DNA of 64,000 bases from Natronospirales bacterium (GTDB taxonomy: Bacteria > Pseudomonadota > Gammaproteobacteria > Natronospirales > REEB76). This document shows positions 1-9,815 of the stretch, piece by piece (positions within the stretch are counted from its first letter, which is position 1; the number at the start of each line of letters is the position of its first letter). The notes below the pieces were generated by a model. The model did not search any database. It worked only from the letters and a program-made list of their open reading frames with translations, and was not told where the DNA came from. A program made the position numbers and the translations under genes. Location: assembly GCA_021816765.1 (NCBI GenBank), contig JAKAXB010000008.1, positions 48,438 to 112,437 of the forward strand, in the 5' to 3' direction.

Positions 1-394
1 TGTAATGGCCGTGGCCGTCGCCCTCGACGCGCCAGCCATGCCCGTCATCGCGGGTGCGCGAGGTAATGGCAAGCCGTGCCACCGCACCGATACTGGGCAA
101 CGCCTCACCGCGGAAGCCCAGCGTGATGACGTGTTCCAGATCGTCCAGGCTGGCGATCTTGCTGGTCGCATGACGCGCCAGTGCCAGCGCCAATTCATCC
201 TTGGGAATGCCACCGCCGTCATCGCGCACGCGGATGAGCCGCGCGCCTCCCTGCTCCACCTCCACATCAATGCGCGTCGCGTCCGCATCCAGGCTGTTTT
301 CCAGCAATTCCTTCACCACTGATGCCGGGCGTTCCACGACCTCGCCGGCGGCGATCTGGTTGATGAGTTGGGGTGGTAAACAGCGGATAGGCAT
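1..394 (-). CDS. mutL: DNA mismatch repair protein MutL, N-terminal part (runs off the window)
   Basis: MutL is the ATP-dependent linker that couples MutS mismatch recognition to strand incision. The visible about 131 residues are the GHKL ATPase start: [20 protein letters not shown], then the ELLENSLDA motif with the catalytic Glu, then DDGGGIP and GFRGEAL. These are the ATP-lid and nucleotide-binding motifs of the family. The ATG at 394 is chosen because it matches the usual MutL N-terminus. The gene reads leftward and its C-terminus lies outside the window. It follows amiB in the same direction, the order seen in the E. coli amiB-mutL-miaA cluster. Confidence 0.97.
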   Translation of the reverse strand, partial: MPIRCLPPQLINQIAAGEVVERPASVVKELLENSLDADATRIDVEVEQGGARLIRVRDDGGGIPKDELALALARHATSKIASLDDLEHVITLGFRGEALPSIGAVARLAITSRTRDDGHGWRVEGDGHGHY

Positions 395-459
395 GGGGCA
401 CCACAAAGGCTCACGGAAGCCTAGCTTAGCGGCTGCAGGAGGCTGGAGAAAGAACGCGG

Positions 460-1692
460 CTATTGACCGCGCTGGCTACGACTGGCGACCGCGTAGTCCG
501 AAGATTGGTCAGCGGCAGATACCGCCTCGGTGTGCAGCTTGTGACGGGCTTTCATCATGGCCAGCTCGGTGCCGGGCGGCGGATACTGGTCAAAATAATT
601 TGTCACCCCCCCCAGGATCGCTTTGGCGATTTTTTCCTGGTAGGCGGAGCTCATAAGCAGGCGCTCTTCCTGCGGATTGGTGATGTAGTCGGTCTCCACC
701 AGGATGGAGGGGATATCCGGCGATTTGAGCACAACGAAGGCGGCCTGCTGCACGTGGAAACGGTGCATGGGACCGAGCCTGGACAATTGCCGCGCCACAC
801 GGTTGCCCACATCCAGACTGGCGCTGATGGTGGCGGTCTGTGACAGATCGATGAGTACCGAAGCCAGCATGCTGCTCTTGTTGGCGAGGGATACGCCGCC
901 CAACAGGTCGGAGTCGTTTTCACGCTCTGCCAGCAGGCGGGCGTGCTCGGAAGACGCGCCGTGCATGGACAATGCGTACACCGTAGCCCCGTCAGCGTAG
1001 CCATCGCGGGCTGCATCGCAATGAATGGAGATGAAGATATCGGCATGGGCCGCGCGGGCGCGGTCAATGCGCTGGCGCAGTGTAAGGTAGTAATCTCCGT
1101 TACGGGTCAGGAATGGTCTGAAACCCGGTTGCCTCGCCACCAGTGCCGCGAGCTTGCGGGCAATCTGCAGCGTGATGGTTTTTTCCATAACGCCATGGGG
1201 GCCGATGGCACCGGAATCAATGCCGCCGTGACCGGCGTCAATGGCCACCACAATGTCACGGCCGGTCTGGGGCACGGCGGTGGCCGCGGTAAGTACCGGA
1301 CGGCGTTCCGCCTGGTCATTCCGCCCCGCGCTGTACAGGTACACCAGAAGTTGCGCACCGCCGGGACTTTGCCGCACCAGGCTGCGTGGCGTGGCACGCT
1401 GCTTCAAATCCAGCACCACGCGCAGATTGTCGCGGCCATGCACACCACTACGCAAATCCCTCACCGCTCCCTGACCCGGCGGCAGGTTGGTGTCGAGGCG
1501 CGCGTTGTCCACATCAATGACGATGCGGTTCGGGTCGCTCAGGGTGAAAATGCGGTGTTCCACCGGTCCTGAAAGATCGAAAACCACGGCCGTATGCCCG
1601 TCACGGGAGGAGAAATGCACCCCCTGCACACTCACAGGTACAGCCAGTGCCGCCACCGGCCAGAGGATCATCAGAGCCAGCAATAGCTTCAT
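460..1692 (-). CDS. amiB: N-acetylmuramoyl-L-alanine amidase, AmiB/AmiC type
   Basis: This is an exported zinc amidase that cleaves the stem peptide from MurNAc, normally for septal peptidoglycan splitting. From the ATG at 1692 it has a signal peptide ([17 protein letters not shown]), an AMIN targeting domain over about residues 20-115, and an Amidase_3 domain with [12 protein letters not shown] (Zn His), SIHCDAA and the late VETDYITN motif with the catalytic Glu. Upstream in-frame starts exist (GTG 1731, ATG 1716), but 1692 gives the cleanest signal peptide. No LysM domain follows, unlike E. coli AmiB. A run of eight C at 606-613 lies in the 3' part of the gene. It sits between tsaE and mutL, as in the classic amiB cluster. 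Confidence 0.95.
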   Translation of the reverse strand: MKLLLALMILWPVAALAVPVSVQGVHFSSRDGHTAVVFDLSGPVEHRIFTLSDPNRIVIDVDNARLDTNLPPGQGAVRDLRSGVHGRDNLRVVLDLKQRATPRSLVRQSPGGAQLLVYLYSAGRNDQAERRPVLTAATAVPQTGRDIVVAIDAGHGGIDSGAIGPHGVMEKTITLQIARKLAALVARQPGFRPFLTRNGDYYLTLRQRIDRARAAHADIFISIHCDAARDGYADGATVYALSMHGASSEHARLLAERENDSDLLGGVSLANKSSMLASVLIDLSQTATISASLDVGNRVARQLSRLGPMHRFHVQQAAFVVLKSPDIPSILVETDYITNPQEERLLMSSAYQEKIAKAILGGVTNYFDQYPPPGTELAMMKARHKLHTEAVSAADQSSDYAVASRSQRGQ

Positions 1693-1814
1693 GCCCGGAC
1701 CGAGATGTGGGGACATGCAGTAGTTATACACAATCCTTCAGGGATTTCAAGGCTTTTTATTAATGAATTTATATAGATACAACGGTATCTTATAGCTTAG
1801 CCTGAGAAACGGAC

Positions 1815-2315
1815 TCAACCCGGATTGGCTAGCCCCGGCATGGCAGCACCCTGGACGCCGGCCCGCCACGCCTCGACCAGATTCCTGCCCCGCCCGCTGG
1901 GGGCTTCAACCTGTACTTGCCGGCCCGGCTCCCGCAGCTGGATATTCAATTTCAGGTCCGGTGGCGGCAGCGCGCCCGCGCCCCGTTCCGGCCATTCCAC
2001 AAATATCCATTGCTCCGGATCATCCAACTCGCGAATCCCAAGGAACTCCAATTCATCTGCTGCGCGTATGCGGTACAAATCCAAGTGCTGAAACAGCCGG
2101 CCCGGAAACTCATAGCCCTCCATGAGAGTGTAGGTTGGACTGCGCACCCGGCCGGTAAAGCCCAGACCGCGCAGCACGCCACGCACCAGGGTGGTCTTGC
2201 CAGCACCCACCTCACCCGCGAGGTACACCACAGCACCGCTTTTCAGCGCGTGTGCCAGTTGCACGCCCAGCGCCTCCATCGCCGTGGCATCAGCTACCGT
2301 GAAAAACCGACTCAT
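1815..2315 (-). CDS. tsaE: tRNA threonylcarbamoyladenosine biosynthesis ATPase TsaE
   Basis: TsaE is the P-loop ATPase of the TsaB-TsaD-TsaE complex that makes t6A37 on ANN-decoding tRNAs. The 166-residue product has a Walker A GEVGAGKTTLVRG near residues 35-47, the switch-like SPTYTLMEGY, then FQHLDLYRI and the Trp-containing IFVEWPERG. Length is typical. Its start overlaps the end of nnr by four bases (ATGA), so translation is probably coupled. The 3' neighbour is amiB after about 120 bp. Confidence 0.96.
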   Translation of the reverse strand: MSRFFTVADATAMEALGVQLAHALKSGAVVYLAGEVGAGKTTLVRGVLRGLGFTGRVRSPTYTLMEGYEFPGRLFQHLDLYRIRAADELEFLGIRELDDPEQWIFVEWPERGAGALPPPDLKLNIQLREPGRQVQVEAPSGRGRNLVEAWRAGVQGAAMPGLANPG

Positions 2316-3781
2316 GCATTGACCACGCTGCGCAACGCCGCGATCAGGTCGCGCGCCGTCAATCCCCGCTCGCCGGCTTGAGCAGCTTGGTCTCCCGCGA
2401 GCGCGTGCACGCAGACGCCGGCGCGGGCCGCATCTGGCAAAGACAGGCCTTGGGCAATCAACGCGGCAATCACGCCGGTCAGCGCGTCACCCATGCCTGG
2501 TGCCGCCATGCCGGGGTTGCCGTGGATGCAGACCGCTGGCGTTTCATCGCTGGCCGCGACAATGCTGCCGGTCCCTTTGAGCACCGCCACGCCCCGATAC
2601 TGTTCCACTAGTTGCTCGGCCGCTTGATAGCGATCCACCTGCACCGACTCTGTGGACAACTTGAGCAGGCGCCCGGCTTCACCCGGATGGGGCGTCAGTA
2701 CCCACTGGCCGCGAGCCATGGGATGCGCCGCCAGCAGATTGAGGGCATCCGCATCCACCACCAGCGGCAGCGGTGTATCCAATGCCCGCGCCAGCAAGGT
2801 GCGACCCCAGTCGTCCCCGCCCAGACCCGGACCGATGGCGATCACCGTGGCGCATGCCATGAGCGGCACCACGTCTCCGGCGGTTTCCATGCCATGCACC
2901 ATGGCTTCCGGCAAACCGGCGAGCAAACCCGCCACGTGTGCCGGACGCGTGGCGACGGTCACCAGCCCGGCGCCGCTGCGCAGTGCGGCTTCGGCGGTAA
3001 GGCGCACCGCTCCACCCATGCCCAGGTCACCGCCGATTACCAGCACGTGACCGAACCGGCCCTTGTGGGCCGAGCGCGGACGCCGTGGCAGGCGCGTTTC
3101 CGCATCACTGATACAGCGTGCCACCGGTATGGTATCCGCGTAAATCTGCGATGGCACCCCCAGAGCCGCCAACTCTATGCCGCCTGCGCAAGCCGGTCCT
3201 TCGCCGGTAACGAGACCAGCTTTCATACCGATAAAGGTCGCAGTCACAGTGGCGCGCACCGCTGCCCCCATCACCGCGCCTGTATCCGCATTCAGGCCGG
3301 AAGGAATATCCAGCGCCAGCACCGGCCGGTCGCATTGATTGATGAATTCCACCGCTTCCCGCCAGCGACCTTCCAGCGGACGGCTCACACCAATGCCGAA
3401 CAGGGCATCCACGATCACATCCGCATCCGCCGGCAGCGCGCCGTTGAACGGCTCTTCATGCCCTTTCGCGGACAGATACTTGGCGCGTGCTGCCCCGGCG
3501 GCGGACAAGTGCGCCATGTCACCCAGGTTCAACACGCTCACGCGCCGCTTCGCGTCCCTGGCTTCCGCAGCCAGCACATAACCGTCACCGGCGTTGTTGC
3601 CGGCACCGGCAAACACAACGATATGCCGCGCCTCAGGCCAGTGGTTCAGCAGCGCCTGCCACGCCGCCGCACCGGCGCGGTGCATGAGCTCCTCCGCGGA
3701 AATGCCATGAATTTCGATGGCACGGCGATCCAGTTCCCGCAACTGGGCCGCACTGTACAACGCTTGGGAAAATACCGACAT
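2312..3781 (-). CDS. nnr: Bifunctional NAD(P)H-hydrate epimerase / ADP-dependent dehydratase
   Basis: This metabolite-repair enzyme interconverts R/S-NADHX (N-terminal YjeF_N domain) and dehydrates S-NADHX with ADP (C-terminal carbohydrate-kinase-like domain). About 489 residues from ATG 3781. The N half shows VFAGAGNNAGDGYVLA and DALFGIGVSRPL. The C half shows HVLVIGGDLGMGGA, IGPGLGGDDW, DADALNLLA, LTPHPGEAGRLL and NPGMAAPGMGDALTG, the nucleotide-binding end. The frame stays open upstream to 3874, but that stretch would overlap the divergent queG, so 3781 is preferred. It forms an operon with tsaE. Confidence 0.96.
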   Translation of the reverse strand: MSVFSQALYSAAQLRELDRRAIEIHGISAEELMHRAGAAAWQALLNHWPEARHIVVFAGAGNNAGDGYVLAAEARDAKRRVSVLNLGDMAHLSAAGAARAKYLSAKGHEEPFNGALPADADVIVDALFGIGVSRPLEGRWREAVEFINQCDRPVLALDIPSGLNADTGAVMGAAVRATVTATFIGMKAGLVTGEGPACAGGIELAALGVPSQIYADTIPVARCISDAETRLPRRPRSAHKGRFGHVLVIGGDLGMGGAVRLTAEAALRSGAGLVTVATRPAHVAGLLAGLPEAMVHGMETAGDVVPLMACATVIAIGPGLGGDDWGRTLLARALDTPLPLVVDADALNLLAAHPMARGQWVLTPHPGEAGRLLKLSTESVQVDRYQAAEQLVEQYRGVAVLKGTGSIVAASDETPAVCIHGNPGMAAPGMGDALTGVIAALIAQGLSLPDAARAGVCVHALAGDQAAQAGERGLTARDLIAALRSVVNA

Positions 3782-3818
3782 GGCGGCATTATATACAGCA
3801 CGCCACCCGAAACGGTTT

Positions 3819-4901
3819 ATGCACCCGGAACCCATTTCCACCCTGGACTTTGCCGCACTCGCGCTGGCCATCAAGGGCTGGAGCCGGGAACTGGGCTTCC
3901 AGCAGTTGGGTATCAGCGATGTGAACTTGGCGAAAGACGAGCAGCGCCTGCTGCAATGGCTCCGGCAAGAGCGTCACGGCGAGATGGGCTACATGGCGCG
4001 CCACGGCACGCGCCGCAGCCGTCCGGCGGAACTGGTACCCGGCACCCTGCGGGTGATTTCCGTGCGCATGGATTACTGGCCGGATGGGTCGGAAGAAGCA
4101 AAGGCCCTGCTTGAAGAAAAGGATCGCGCGTACATCGCCCGTTATGCTCTCGGCCGCGATTACCACAAAGTATTACGCAAGCGTTTGCAGAAGCTCGCCG
4201 GCCGGATTCAGGATGAAATCGGCGCCTTCGGCTACCGCGCCTTCACCGACAGTGCGCCGGTGCTGGAAAAGGCGCTGGCGCGCAATGCCGGGCTGGGCTG
4301 GATCGGCAAGCACACCAACTTGATAAACAAGAACGCTGGATCCTGGTTCTTCCTGGGCGAGCTGTACACCGATCTGTCGCTGCCCGTGGATGTACCCGCT
4401 GAAAATCACTGCGGCAGCTGTCATGCCTGCATGGATATCTGCCCCACCGGCGCCATTGTTGCCCCCTACCAGCTCGACGCCCGCCGCTGCATCGCCTATC
4501 TCACTATCGAATACAAAGGCCCTATCCCGGTGGAATTCCGCAAGGTCATGGGCAACCGCATCTTCGGCTGTGATGATTGCCAGCTTTTCTGTCCCTGGAA
4601 CAAGTTCGCCCGACCCACGATGGAAAAGGACTTCAAACCTCACCACGGCCTTGACGACGCGGCGCTGGTGGAACTGTTCAACTGGACGGAAGCGGAATTT
4701 CTGGAACGCACTGCGGGCAGCGCCATCCGCCGCGTCGGCTACGAATGCTGGCTGCGGAATATTGCAGTGGCACTCGGCAATTCACCGTCTTCACCGGAAA
4801 TTATTGCCGCTATGCAATCACGGACAAATTATCCTTCCGAATTGGTACGGGAACATGTGCAGTGGGCACTGGAACAGCACACGACCCGGCAAGTAATGTA
4901 A
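3819..4901 (+). CDS. queG: Epoxyqueuosine reductase QueG
   Basis: QueG performs the last step of queuosine synthesis in tRNA, reducing epoxyqueuosine with cobalamin and Fe-S clusters. The 360-residue product has the DUF1730 domain (about 25-110), then paired ferredoxin-like clusters: CGSCHACMDICPTGAI and CDDCQLFCPWN. It lacks the HEAT repeats of longer QueG proteins and keeps only a short C-terminal tail. ATG 3819 is chosen; an in-frame ATG at 3780 would overlap nnr. The gene is divergent from nnr with only a 37-bp gap, so their promoters must overlap. Confidence 0.95.
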   Translation: MHPEPISTLDFAALALAIKGWSRELGFQQLGISDVNLAKDEQRLLQWLRQERHGEMGYMARHGTRRSRPAELVPGTLRVISVRMDYWPDGSEEAKALLEEKDRAYIARYALGRDYHKVLRKRLQKLAGRIQDEIGAFGYRAFTDSAPVLEKALARNAGLGWIGKHTNLINKNAGSWFFLGELYTDLSLPVDVPAENHCGSCHACMDICPTGAIVAPYQLDARRCIAYLTIEYKGPIPVEFRKVMGNRIFGCDDCQLFCPWNKFARPTMEKDFKPHHGLDDAALVELFNWTEAEFLERTAGSAIRRVGYECWLRNIAVALGNSPSSPEIIAAMQSRTNYPSELVREHVQWALEQHTTRQVM

Positions 4902-4953
4902 ATCCGGCTCTGATCCACGATTGTCCAACAATCATCCCGTCGGCAACCGGGCT

Positions 4954-5463
4954 TCATTGCTTTCCTACCTTGCAATTGTGTTTTGCCCACTGCAATTTAA
5001 TCTCGGGTCCCGACCGCGGCTCGTAATAAAGCCAGACTGGCATGCCTTGTCTGACGATCCTCTCGATAGGCGAGCCGGCGTTTATGGCAAAATTTATCGC
5101 GGTACCATTCAAGTGGATATAATAATACTTTGCCCGGTTACTGGTATATCTGCCCTGCCCAAAGAGAATTGCACCTTGGTGGATTCGCGCCCAATTCCTA
5201 TGACCGGTGATGGATTGATACAAAACATATTGCCCCGAATTCTCGATGATCACCTCAATGAGACGATCATCCTCCTGATTGGAAAAGCACCATTTTCCGA
5301 CGGAATACTTCCTGAGACTAGCGACGGAATTGATCCTGGTTTCGGTTCTGTTTTTCTTGTCATTATCAGACCTCTCGCATCCATATAGGGTCGCCGTCAA
5401 CGCAACCAGGATGCATGCCAGGCATATTGTTTTTGAGCATGAACCATGATTGACTGCCACCAT
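4954..5463 (-). CDS. Hypothetical lipoprotein, AT-richer than neighbours
   Basis: No family recognised. From ATG 5463 the product is about 169 residues with a lipoprotein signal: a hydrophobic run ending LTATLYGC, with Cys near residue 29 as the lipidation site. The mature part is polar, with a charged linker (ERSDNDKKNR) and no repeats or further membrane segments. The frame stays open upstream to 5553. Base composition is clearly more AT-rich than queG and the 2OG gene either side, which suggests horizontal acquisition. It is convergent with queG and stands alone. Confidence 0.6.
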   Translation of the reverse strand: MVAVNHGSCSKTICLACILVALTATLYGCERSDNDKKNRTETRINSVASLRKYSVGKWCFSNQEDDRLIEVIIENSGQYVLYQSITGHRNWARIHQGAILFGQGRYTSNRAKYYYIHLNGTAINFAINAGSPIERIVRQGMPVWLYYEPRSGPEIKLQWAKHNCKVGKQ

Positions 5464-5589
5464 TACAGCTCTCTGAAGCACTGGTTTCCGTTCTGGCAGG
5501 CGGCCATCCGATTCGCGAACATTGATCCGCTTTGTGCAAGCCGTACCTTTCATTTCATTGCAAGCCCACCAAGTCCCCTAAACTTTTTA

Positions 5590-6333
5590 TCAATCAGACC
5601 GGACTTTCGTGCTTTGACCATGGCAATCGCGGAAACGTAACCCGCTGCCGCAGGGACAGGGTGCATCCGGACCTACGGTCGCCGCCTTGTCGAATTGTCC
5701 GAGGCTCGCCGGCCGCCGGAAATGCCGTTGCATGGTGAGCTTATCGAAAGGGCCGATGCGCTCGCGGCCGTCGTGCTTGAAATCCGTGTACTGGCCGTGG
5801 GCGTCCACGTAGTGCAGGAAAGTCTGCACCCAGTATTCGCCCGCGAAAGGTTCGCGCCAGTGGGGCACGTCGGCGCCGCGGTAGACGAGCATGTCGCCGG
5901 GCGCCAGCGCCACGGGCTTATCCTGGCCCTCACTTGCCACACACAGCGGCCACAGCGCCGCCGCCTTGAAACCAAGAGCAAGTGAAGTGCTGATCTCGCA
6001 GGAGGGGCGGTCCAGGTGCTTGGGCAGTACCGCGCCGTTGCCGTAGATGCGGAGATAGGAATAGCACGGCAAAAGCTCCAATCCGGTGGCCTGCTCCACT
6101 GCGGGCTTCAGCTCCAGCAGCAGGCTTTCGCTCAACGCATCGGCATACCGGCCAAGCGCGGCGCGGAACATCTCCTCGCGCAGGTAGTAGCCGGGCCAAT
6201 TCTGCTGCAGCAGTGCATATGTGGCCATGAACCGGGCGCTTTCGGAGCTGATCACGCCGGGCAGCAACGTGTAGCCGCTGTGCCGGAACTGGTCGGCGCC
6301 GGCAGACGGGGATTGGGACGCGGGAACGCTCAT
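5590..6333 (-). CDS. 2OG-Fe(II) oxygenase-like protein with C-terminal SEC-C zinc motif
   Basis: 247 residues. The central part resembles a 2-oxoglutarate/Fe(II) dioxygenase double-stranded helix: an HxD pair at His106/Asp108 (KHLDRPSCE), an LAPGDMLVYRG strand, and a distal His158 in PHWREPF. The last 25 residues carry a SEC-C motif, APCPCGSGLRFRDCHG (Cys226, Cys228, Cys237, His239), the zinc finger first seen at the end of SecA. The substrate is unknown; SEC-C could recruit it to ribosomes or protein partners, which is inference. A second, unrelated SEC-C protein lies at 52.2 kb. Confidence 0.8.
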   Translation of the reverse strand: MSVPASQSPSAGADQFRHSGYTLLPGVISSESARFMATYALLQQNWPGYYLREEMFRAALGRYADALSESLLLELKPAVEQATGLELLPCYSYLRIYGNGAVLPKHLDRPSCEISTSLALGFKAAALWPLCVASEGQDKPVALAPGDMLVYRGADVPHWREPFAGEYWVQTFLHYVDAHGQYTDFKHDGRERIGPFDKLTMQRHFRRPASLGQFDKAATVGPDAPCPCGSGLRFRDCHGQSTKVRSD

Positions 6334-6428
6334 GGACAGCCGGGCTGTTCAAGGAATGAATTTCAGCTTAAACCTTTGGGGTTCGCAGTCAACCGTGCAG
6401 CCCGCCCTGCTCCTCAAAAAACCGGGAT

Positions 6429-6809
6429 TCAGGCAGCCTGAACGGGGATGGCATTGGCGGTGCGGGTAATCTTGTTGTGCTCGTTTAGATAGACGAGCCG
6501 CGGCTTGTGGTTGATGGCTTCAGCGGCATTCAGGTGCGCGTAGGCACAGATAATCACGCGGTCTCCGGGCATGGCCCGATGGGCGGCGGCGCCGTTCACG
6601 GAGATGATGCCGGAACCGGTGGCGGCGCGGATGGCGTAGGTAGTGAAGCGTTCGCCGTTGCTGACGTTATAGACTTGGATCTGCTCGTAATCGAGGATGC
6701 CAGCCGCGTCCAGCAGGCTGCCGTCAATGGCACAGGAACCCTCGTAATCCACTTCCGCATGGGTTACGCAGGCACGGTGCAGCTTGGCTTTGAGCACGGT
6801 AAGTTGCAT
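6429..6809 (-). CDS. panD: Aspartate 1-decarboxylase
   Basis: PanD makes beta-alanine from aspartate for pantothenate synthesis. The 126-residue proenzyme has the self-cleavage site Gly24-Ser25 (DYEGSCAID), which gives the pyruvoyl cofactor, then [22 protein letters not shown] and VIICAYA. Length and motifs are typical. The frame runs open upstream, but ATG 6809 matches the family start ([13 protein letters not shown]). It lies 58 bp after panC, the third gene of the panBCD run. Confidence 0.97.
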   Translation of the reverse strand: MQLTVLKAKLHRACVTHAEVDYEGSCAIDGSLLDAAGILDYEQIQVYNVSNGERFTTYAIRAATGSGIISVNGAAAHRAMPGDRVIICAYAHLNAAEAINHKPRLVYLNEHNKITRTANAIPVQAA

Positions 6810-6867
6810 GGGATTCCGCCGGGTCTGTGTGACCAGCGGCGATTTTACTCCGTGCCGGCGCCCACGC

Positions 6868-7740
6868 TCAAGCATCCGCCCGCGCTGCAACCTGCACTTC
6901 GATGTTGTCAATGAGACGCGCCTTGCCGAGCCAGGCAGCCGCCAGCACCACGAAATACCGGGCATCCGCATCCGGTGCCGAGAGTGTCTGCGCCACACGA
7001 ATCGCCACATAATCGGGCCGCATGCCGGCCACGCGCAGTTTTCGCAGCGCCTCCGCTTCAAGCCGCTGGAAATCACGCCTGCCATGCTTCATTGCCTGTA
7101 CGACTTCGCCGAGCGTGCGATACAGCAGCGGCGCTGCCTCACGCTCCGACGGCGTGAGGTACTGGTTGCGTGAACTCATGGCGAGTCCGTCGTTCTCACG
7201 TACCGTGGCAATGCCGATGATATTTACCGGCACGCACACATCCTGCACCACACGGCGGATCACCGCCAATTGCTGGTAGTCCTTCTGACCGAATAACGCT
7301 ATGTCCGGCTGGACCATATTGAAGAGCTTGAGCACCATCGTAGCCATGCCGGCGAAATGTCCGGGACGAAATTCGCCGTCCAGAATGCTGGAAAGCTCGG
7401 GAACTTCCACGCGTGTGACCCGCTGTTCTCCGTCGGGATACATTTCCTCGACCGGCGGCGCGAACAACAGATCGGTTCCGGATGCCATGAGTTGGATCTT
7501 GTCGGCCTCCAGGGTGCGCGGATAACTCTTGAAGTCCTCATTGGGGCCGAACTGCAATGGGTTCACGAATATGCTCACCACCACGCGCTCCGCCCGCTCA
7601 CGGGCGTGTTCCACCAGCCGGATATGTCCGGCGTGCAGATTACCCATGGTGGGTACCAAGGCGATTTTCTCGCCGGCGATATGCCAGCACTGGATATGGC
7701 GACGCAGTTCCGCCACGGTGTGTACGGTCAGTATGGCCAT
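6868..7740 (-). CDS. panC: Pantothenate synthetase
   Basis: PanC condenses pantoate and beta-alanine with ATP. The 290-residue product has the HIGH-like [52 protein letters not shown] and the KMSKS-like [11 protein letters not shown] 7740 lies two bases past the panB stop, so the genes are co-transcribed and probably coupled. A long in-frame extension toward 8139 is read-through inside panB and was discarded. Confidence 0.97.
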   Translation of the reverse strand: MAILTVHTVAELRRHIQCWHIAGEKIALVPTMGNLHAGHIRLVEHARERAERVVVSIFVNPLQFGPNEDFKSYPRTLEADKIQLMASGTDLLFAPPVEEMYPDGEQRVTRVEVPELSSILDGEFRPGHFAGMATMVLKLFNMVQPDIALFGQKDYQQLAVIRRVVQDVCVPVNIIGIATVRENDGLAMSSRNQYLTPSEREAAPLLYRTLGEVVQAMKHGRRDFQRLEAEALRKLRVAGMRPDYVAIRVAQTLSAPDADARYFVVLAAAWLGKARLIDNIEVQVAARADA

Positions 7741-7742
7741 CG

Positions 7743-8570
7743 CTAATCGAAGCAGTGCTCGGGAGCGGGATAACTGCCGTCCCGCACCGCTGTCACGTAG
7801 GCTTCGACGGCGGCGCGCGGACTGGCGGCACCGGCCATGAAATTGCGCACGAACTTGGGCCGGCGGCCCGGGGTGATATCCAGCATGTCGTAGAGCACCA
7901 GAATCTGGCCGTCCACATTCGGACCGGCGCCAATGCCGATGACCGGCACCTTGATTTTGCGGGTGATCTCGGCCGCAAGTGCTTTGGGAACCAGTTCCAG
8001 CAGGATGATGTCCGCGCCCGCCTGCTCCAGCAGCAGCGCGTCTTCCAGCATCTGCCGTCCGGCGGCTTCGCCGCGCCCCTGCACCTTGAAGCCCCCCAGC
8101 TTGTGCACGTTTTGCGGACGCAATCCCAGATGCGCGCACACCGGCACGCCGTTCTGGTTGAGGTAACTCACGATCTCCGCCTGATGGCCGCTGCCTTCCA
8201 GCTTCACCATCTGCGCACCGCCTTCCTGCATGAGCCGTGCGGCATTGGCCAGAGCAAGTTCCGGCGTGGGATAACTCATGAACGGCATATCCACCATGAA
8301 GAACGCGCGCTTGAGCCCACGTTGCACCAGTCGGCTGTGATACACCATGTCGTCCATGGTCACCGGCACGGTGGTCGCGTGACCCTGGATGACGTTACCC
8401 AGGGAATCCCCCACCAGCACCAAGTCCACGCCCGCCGTATCCAGGAGTGCGGCAAAACTGGCGTCATAGGCGGTAAGGCACGCGATCTTCCCGCCTGCCG
8501 CCTTCATTTTTGCCAGCGCCGTAAGAGTGAGTTTTTCCGTCTGGTTGCGATTTTCAGGTTGCGTGTACAT
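7743..8570 (-). CDS. panB: 3-methyl-2-oxobutanoate hydroxymethyltransferase
   Basis: PanB transfers a hydroxymethyl group from methylene-THF to ketoisovalerate, the first committed step to pantothenate. The 275-residue product shows LTAYDASFA, VLVGDSLGNVIQGH, VDMPFMSY, MVKLEGSG, HLGLRPQNVHKLGG and VIGIGAG, all typical of the TIM-barrel family. It heads a panB-panC-panD block, with the dNK and folK genes immediately upstream in the same direction. Confidence 0.97.
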   Translation of the reverse strand: MYTQPENRNQTEKLTLTALAKMKAAGGKIACLTAYDASFAALLDTAGVDLVLVGDSLGNVIQGHATTVPVTMDDMVYHSRLVQRGLKRAFFMVDMPFMSYPTPELALANAARLMQEGGAQMVKLEGSGHQAEIVSYLNQNGVPVCAHLGLRPQNVHKLGGFKVQGRGEAAGRQMLEDALLLEQAGADIILLELVPKALAAEITRKIKVPVIGIGAGPNVDGQILVLYDMLDITPGRRPKFVRNFMAGAASPRAAVEAYVTAVRDGSYPAPEHCFD

Positions 8571-8641
8571 GTGAGCTTCCTATCCGGCGCAATATCGAGA
8601 TGAGGTTTCAGCCGGCTGATATGCCAGAGTTTACCGCAGGG

Positions 8642-9286
8642 CTAGCGCGTAGTGGGGTTGAAATAATGCCGCCCGCTGCTGACGCGACTGATTTCCTTCA
8701 CCAGCAGCTCGTAATCCTCTTCGCTGTCCACTGGATTGATGTCGGCGGCATTCACGATGAGCAGCGGCGAGCGACTGTAATGATGAAAGAAATAGGCATA
8801 CGCACTGGCGACGCGATCCAGATAATCGCGCTGGATGAATTGTTCGTAACCGACGCCGCGACGCACAACGCGCTGCACAAGCACCTCCACCGGAGCCTGC
8901 AGATATACCACCAGGTCGGGCAGGGGCGCATCCAGCGTCAGATGCTGATACACCTGCTCATACAGACCGAACTCGTCATCGTCGAGATTGATCTGCGCGA
9001 ACAGCCGGTCCTTCTCCAGCATGAAATCGGCGACGCGCAAGGGCGTGAAAATATCCCCCTGGCGCAGCCGCTGCATCTGGCGCGCGCGCTGGAACAGGAA
9101 AGATAATTGCGTCGGCAGGGCGGCATTCTTTGGATCGCGGTAGAAACGCTCCAGGAACGGGTTCTCCGCGGCGCGCTCCAGCAACGGCTCGCCACCAAAG
9201 GTTTCCGCAAGCCGCTGGGCAAGGCTGGTCTTGCCTACGCCGATAGGACCTTCCACCACCAGGTAACGGGACTGGGCTTCACTCAT
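8642..9286 (-). CDS. Deoxynucleoside kinase (dAK/dGK/dCK family)
   Basis: This phosphorylates deoxynucleosides for salvage; specificity cannot be read from sequence. The 214-residue product has the P-loop EGPIGVGKTSLAQRL, the ENPFLERFY region, FQRARQMQ, PDLVVYLQAP and the LID arginines RVVRRGVGYEQ. ATG 9286 overlaps the end of folK by eight bases. A dNK between folK and panB is common in Pseudomonas-like genomes, so this is a conserved neighbourhood. Confidence 0.9.
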   Translation of the reverse strand: MSEAQSRYLVVEGPIGVGKTSLAQRLAETFGGEPLLERAAENPFLERFYRDPKNAALPTQLSFLFQRARQMQRLRQGDIFTPLRVADFMLEKDRLFAQINLDDDEFGLYEQVYQHLTLDAPLPDLVVYLQAPVEVLVQRVVRRGVGYEQFIQRDYLDRVASAYAYFFHHYSRSPLLIVNAADINPVDSEEDYELLVKEISRVSSGRHYFNPTTR

Positions 9287-9815
9287 CCGGCGTTTCCTTG
9301 CACATTTCGATGGCGGGCGACCGGCAACGATCACGCAGGAGCCACACCGGTCCATGACCGGGAATCACCAGCGTCGGTGCCACCTCCGCGAGAGGATACA
9401 GGACGAAGCTGCGCTCATGTACGCCCGGATGCGGCAGGATCAGCTCTGGCGTGTGCAGTGTCGCATCACCATAAACAAGCATATCCAGATCCAGTGTGCG
9501 CGGCCCCCAATGCAGATCCGTTTCCCGCCGGCGGCCGTGCTGGCGCTCGATGGCGCGCAGGGCGCGCAGCAAGCTCAGTGGCTGCAGCCATGTTTGCAGC
9601 GCCGCCACTGCATTGATGTAGTCCGGCTGATTCGGCGGGCCCAGCGGCCTGCTCCTGTAAAGACGGGAACGCGCCACCAGCCGCGTTTCCGGCAGGGCAC
9701 TCAATTCCGTGAAGGCGCGCTGCACCTGGGCGGCGGGCCTCTCCAGATTGCTGCCGAGACCGATATAAGCCGCAACTCCGGCGCGCGCCGCATCAGGCCG
9801 GCTGGGAAGTCTCAT
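9279..9815 (-). CDS. folK: 6-hydroxymethyl-7,8-dihydropterin pyrophosphokinase
   Basis: HPPK transfers pyrophosphate from ATP to hydroxymethyl-dihydropterin in folate synthesis. The 178-residue product has AYIGLGSNLERP, NQPDYINAVAAL, RTLDLDMLVYG (Mg-binding Asp pair) and LPHPGVHERSFVLYPLAEV. ATG 9815 lies inside the 3' end of pcnB (overlap 23 bases), the same overlap style seen in other pcnB-folK pairs. Confidence 0.96.
   Translation of the reverse strand: MRLPSRPDAARAGVAAYIGLGSNLERPAAQVQRAFTELSALPETRLVARSRLYRSRPLGPPNQPDYINAVAALQTWLQPLSLLRALRAIERQHGRRRETDLHWGPRTLDLDMLVYGDATLHTPELILPHPGVHERSFVLYPLAEVAPTLVIPGHGPVWLLRDRCRSPAIEMCKETPDE

Noticed and set aside
2612..4114. A 500-codon plus-strand frame antisense to nnr
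   Set aside because: Codon content is that of a shadow frame; the minus-strand nnr has clear domains and family motifs over the same bases.
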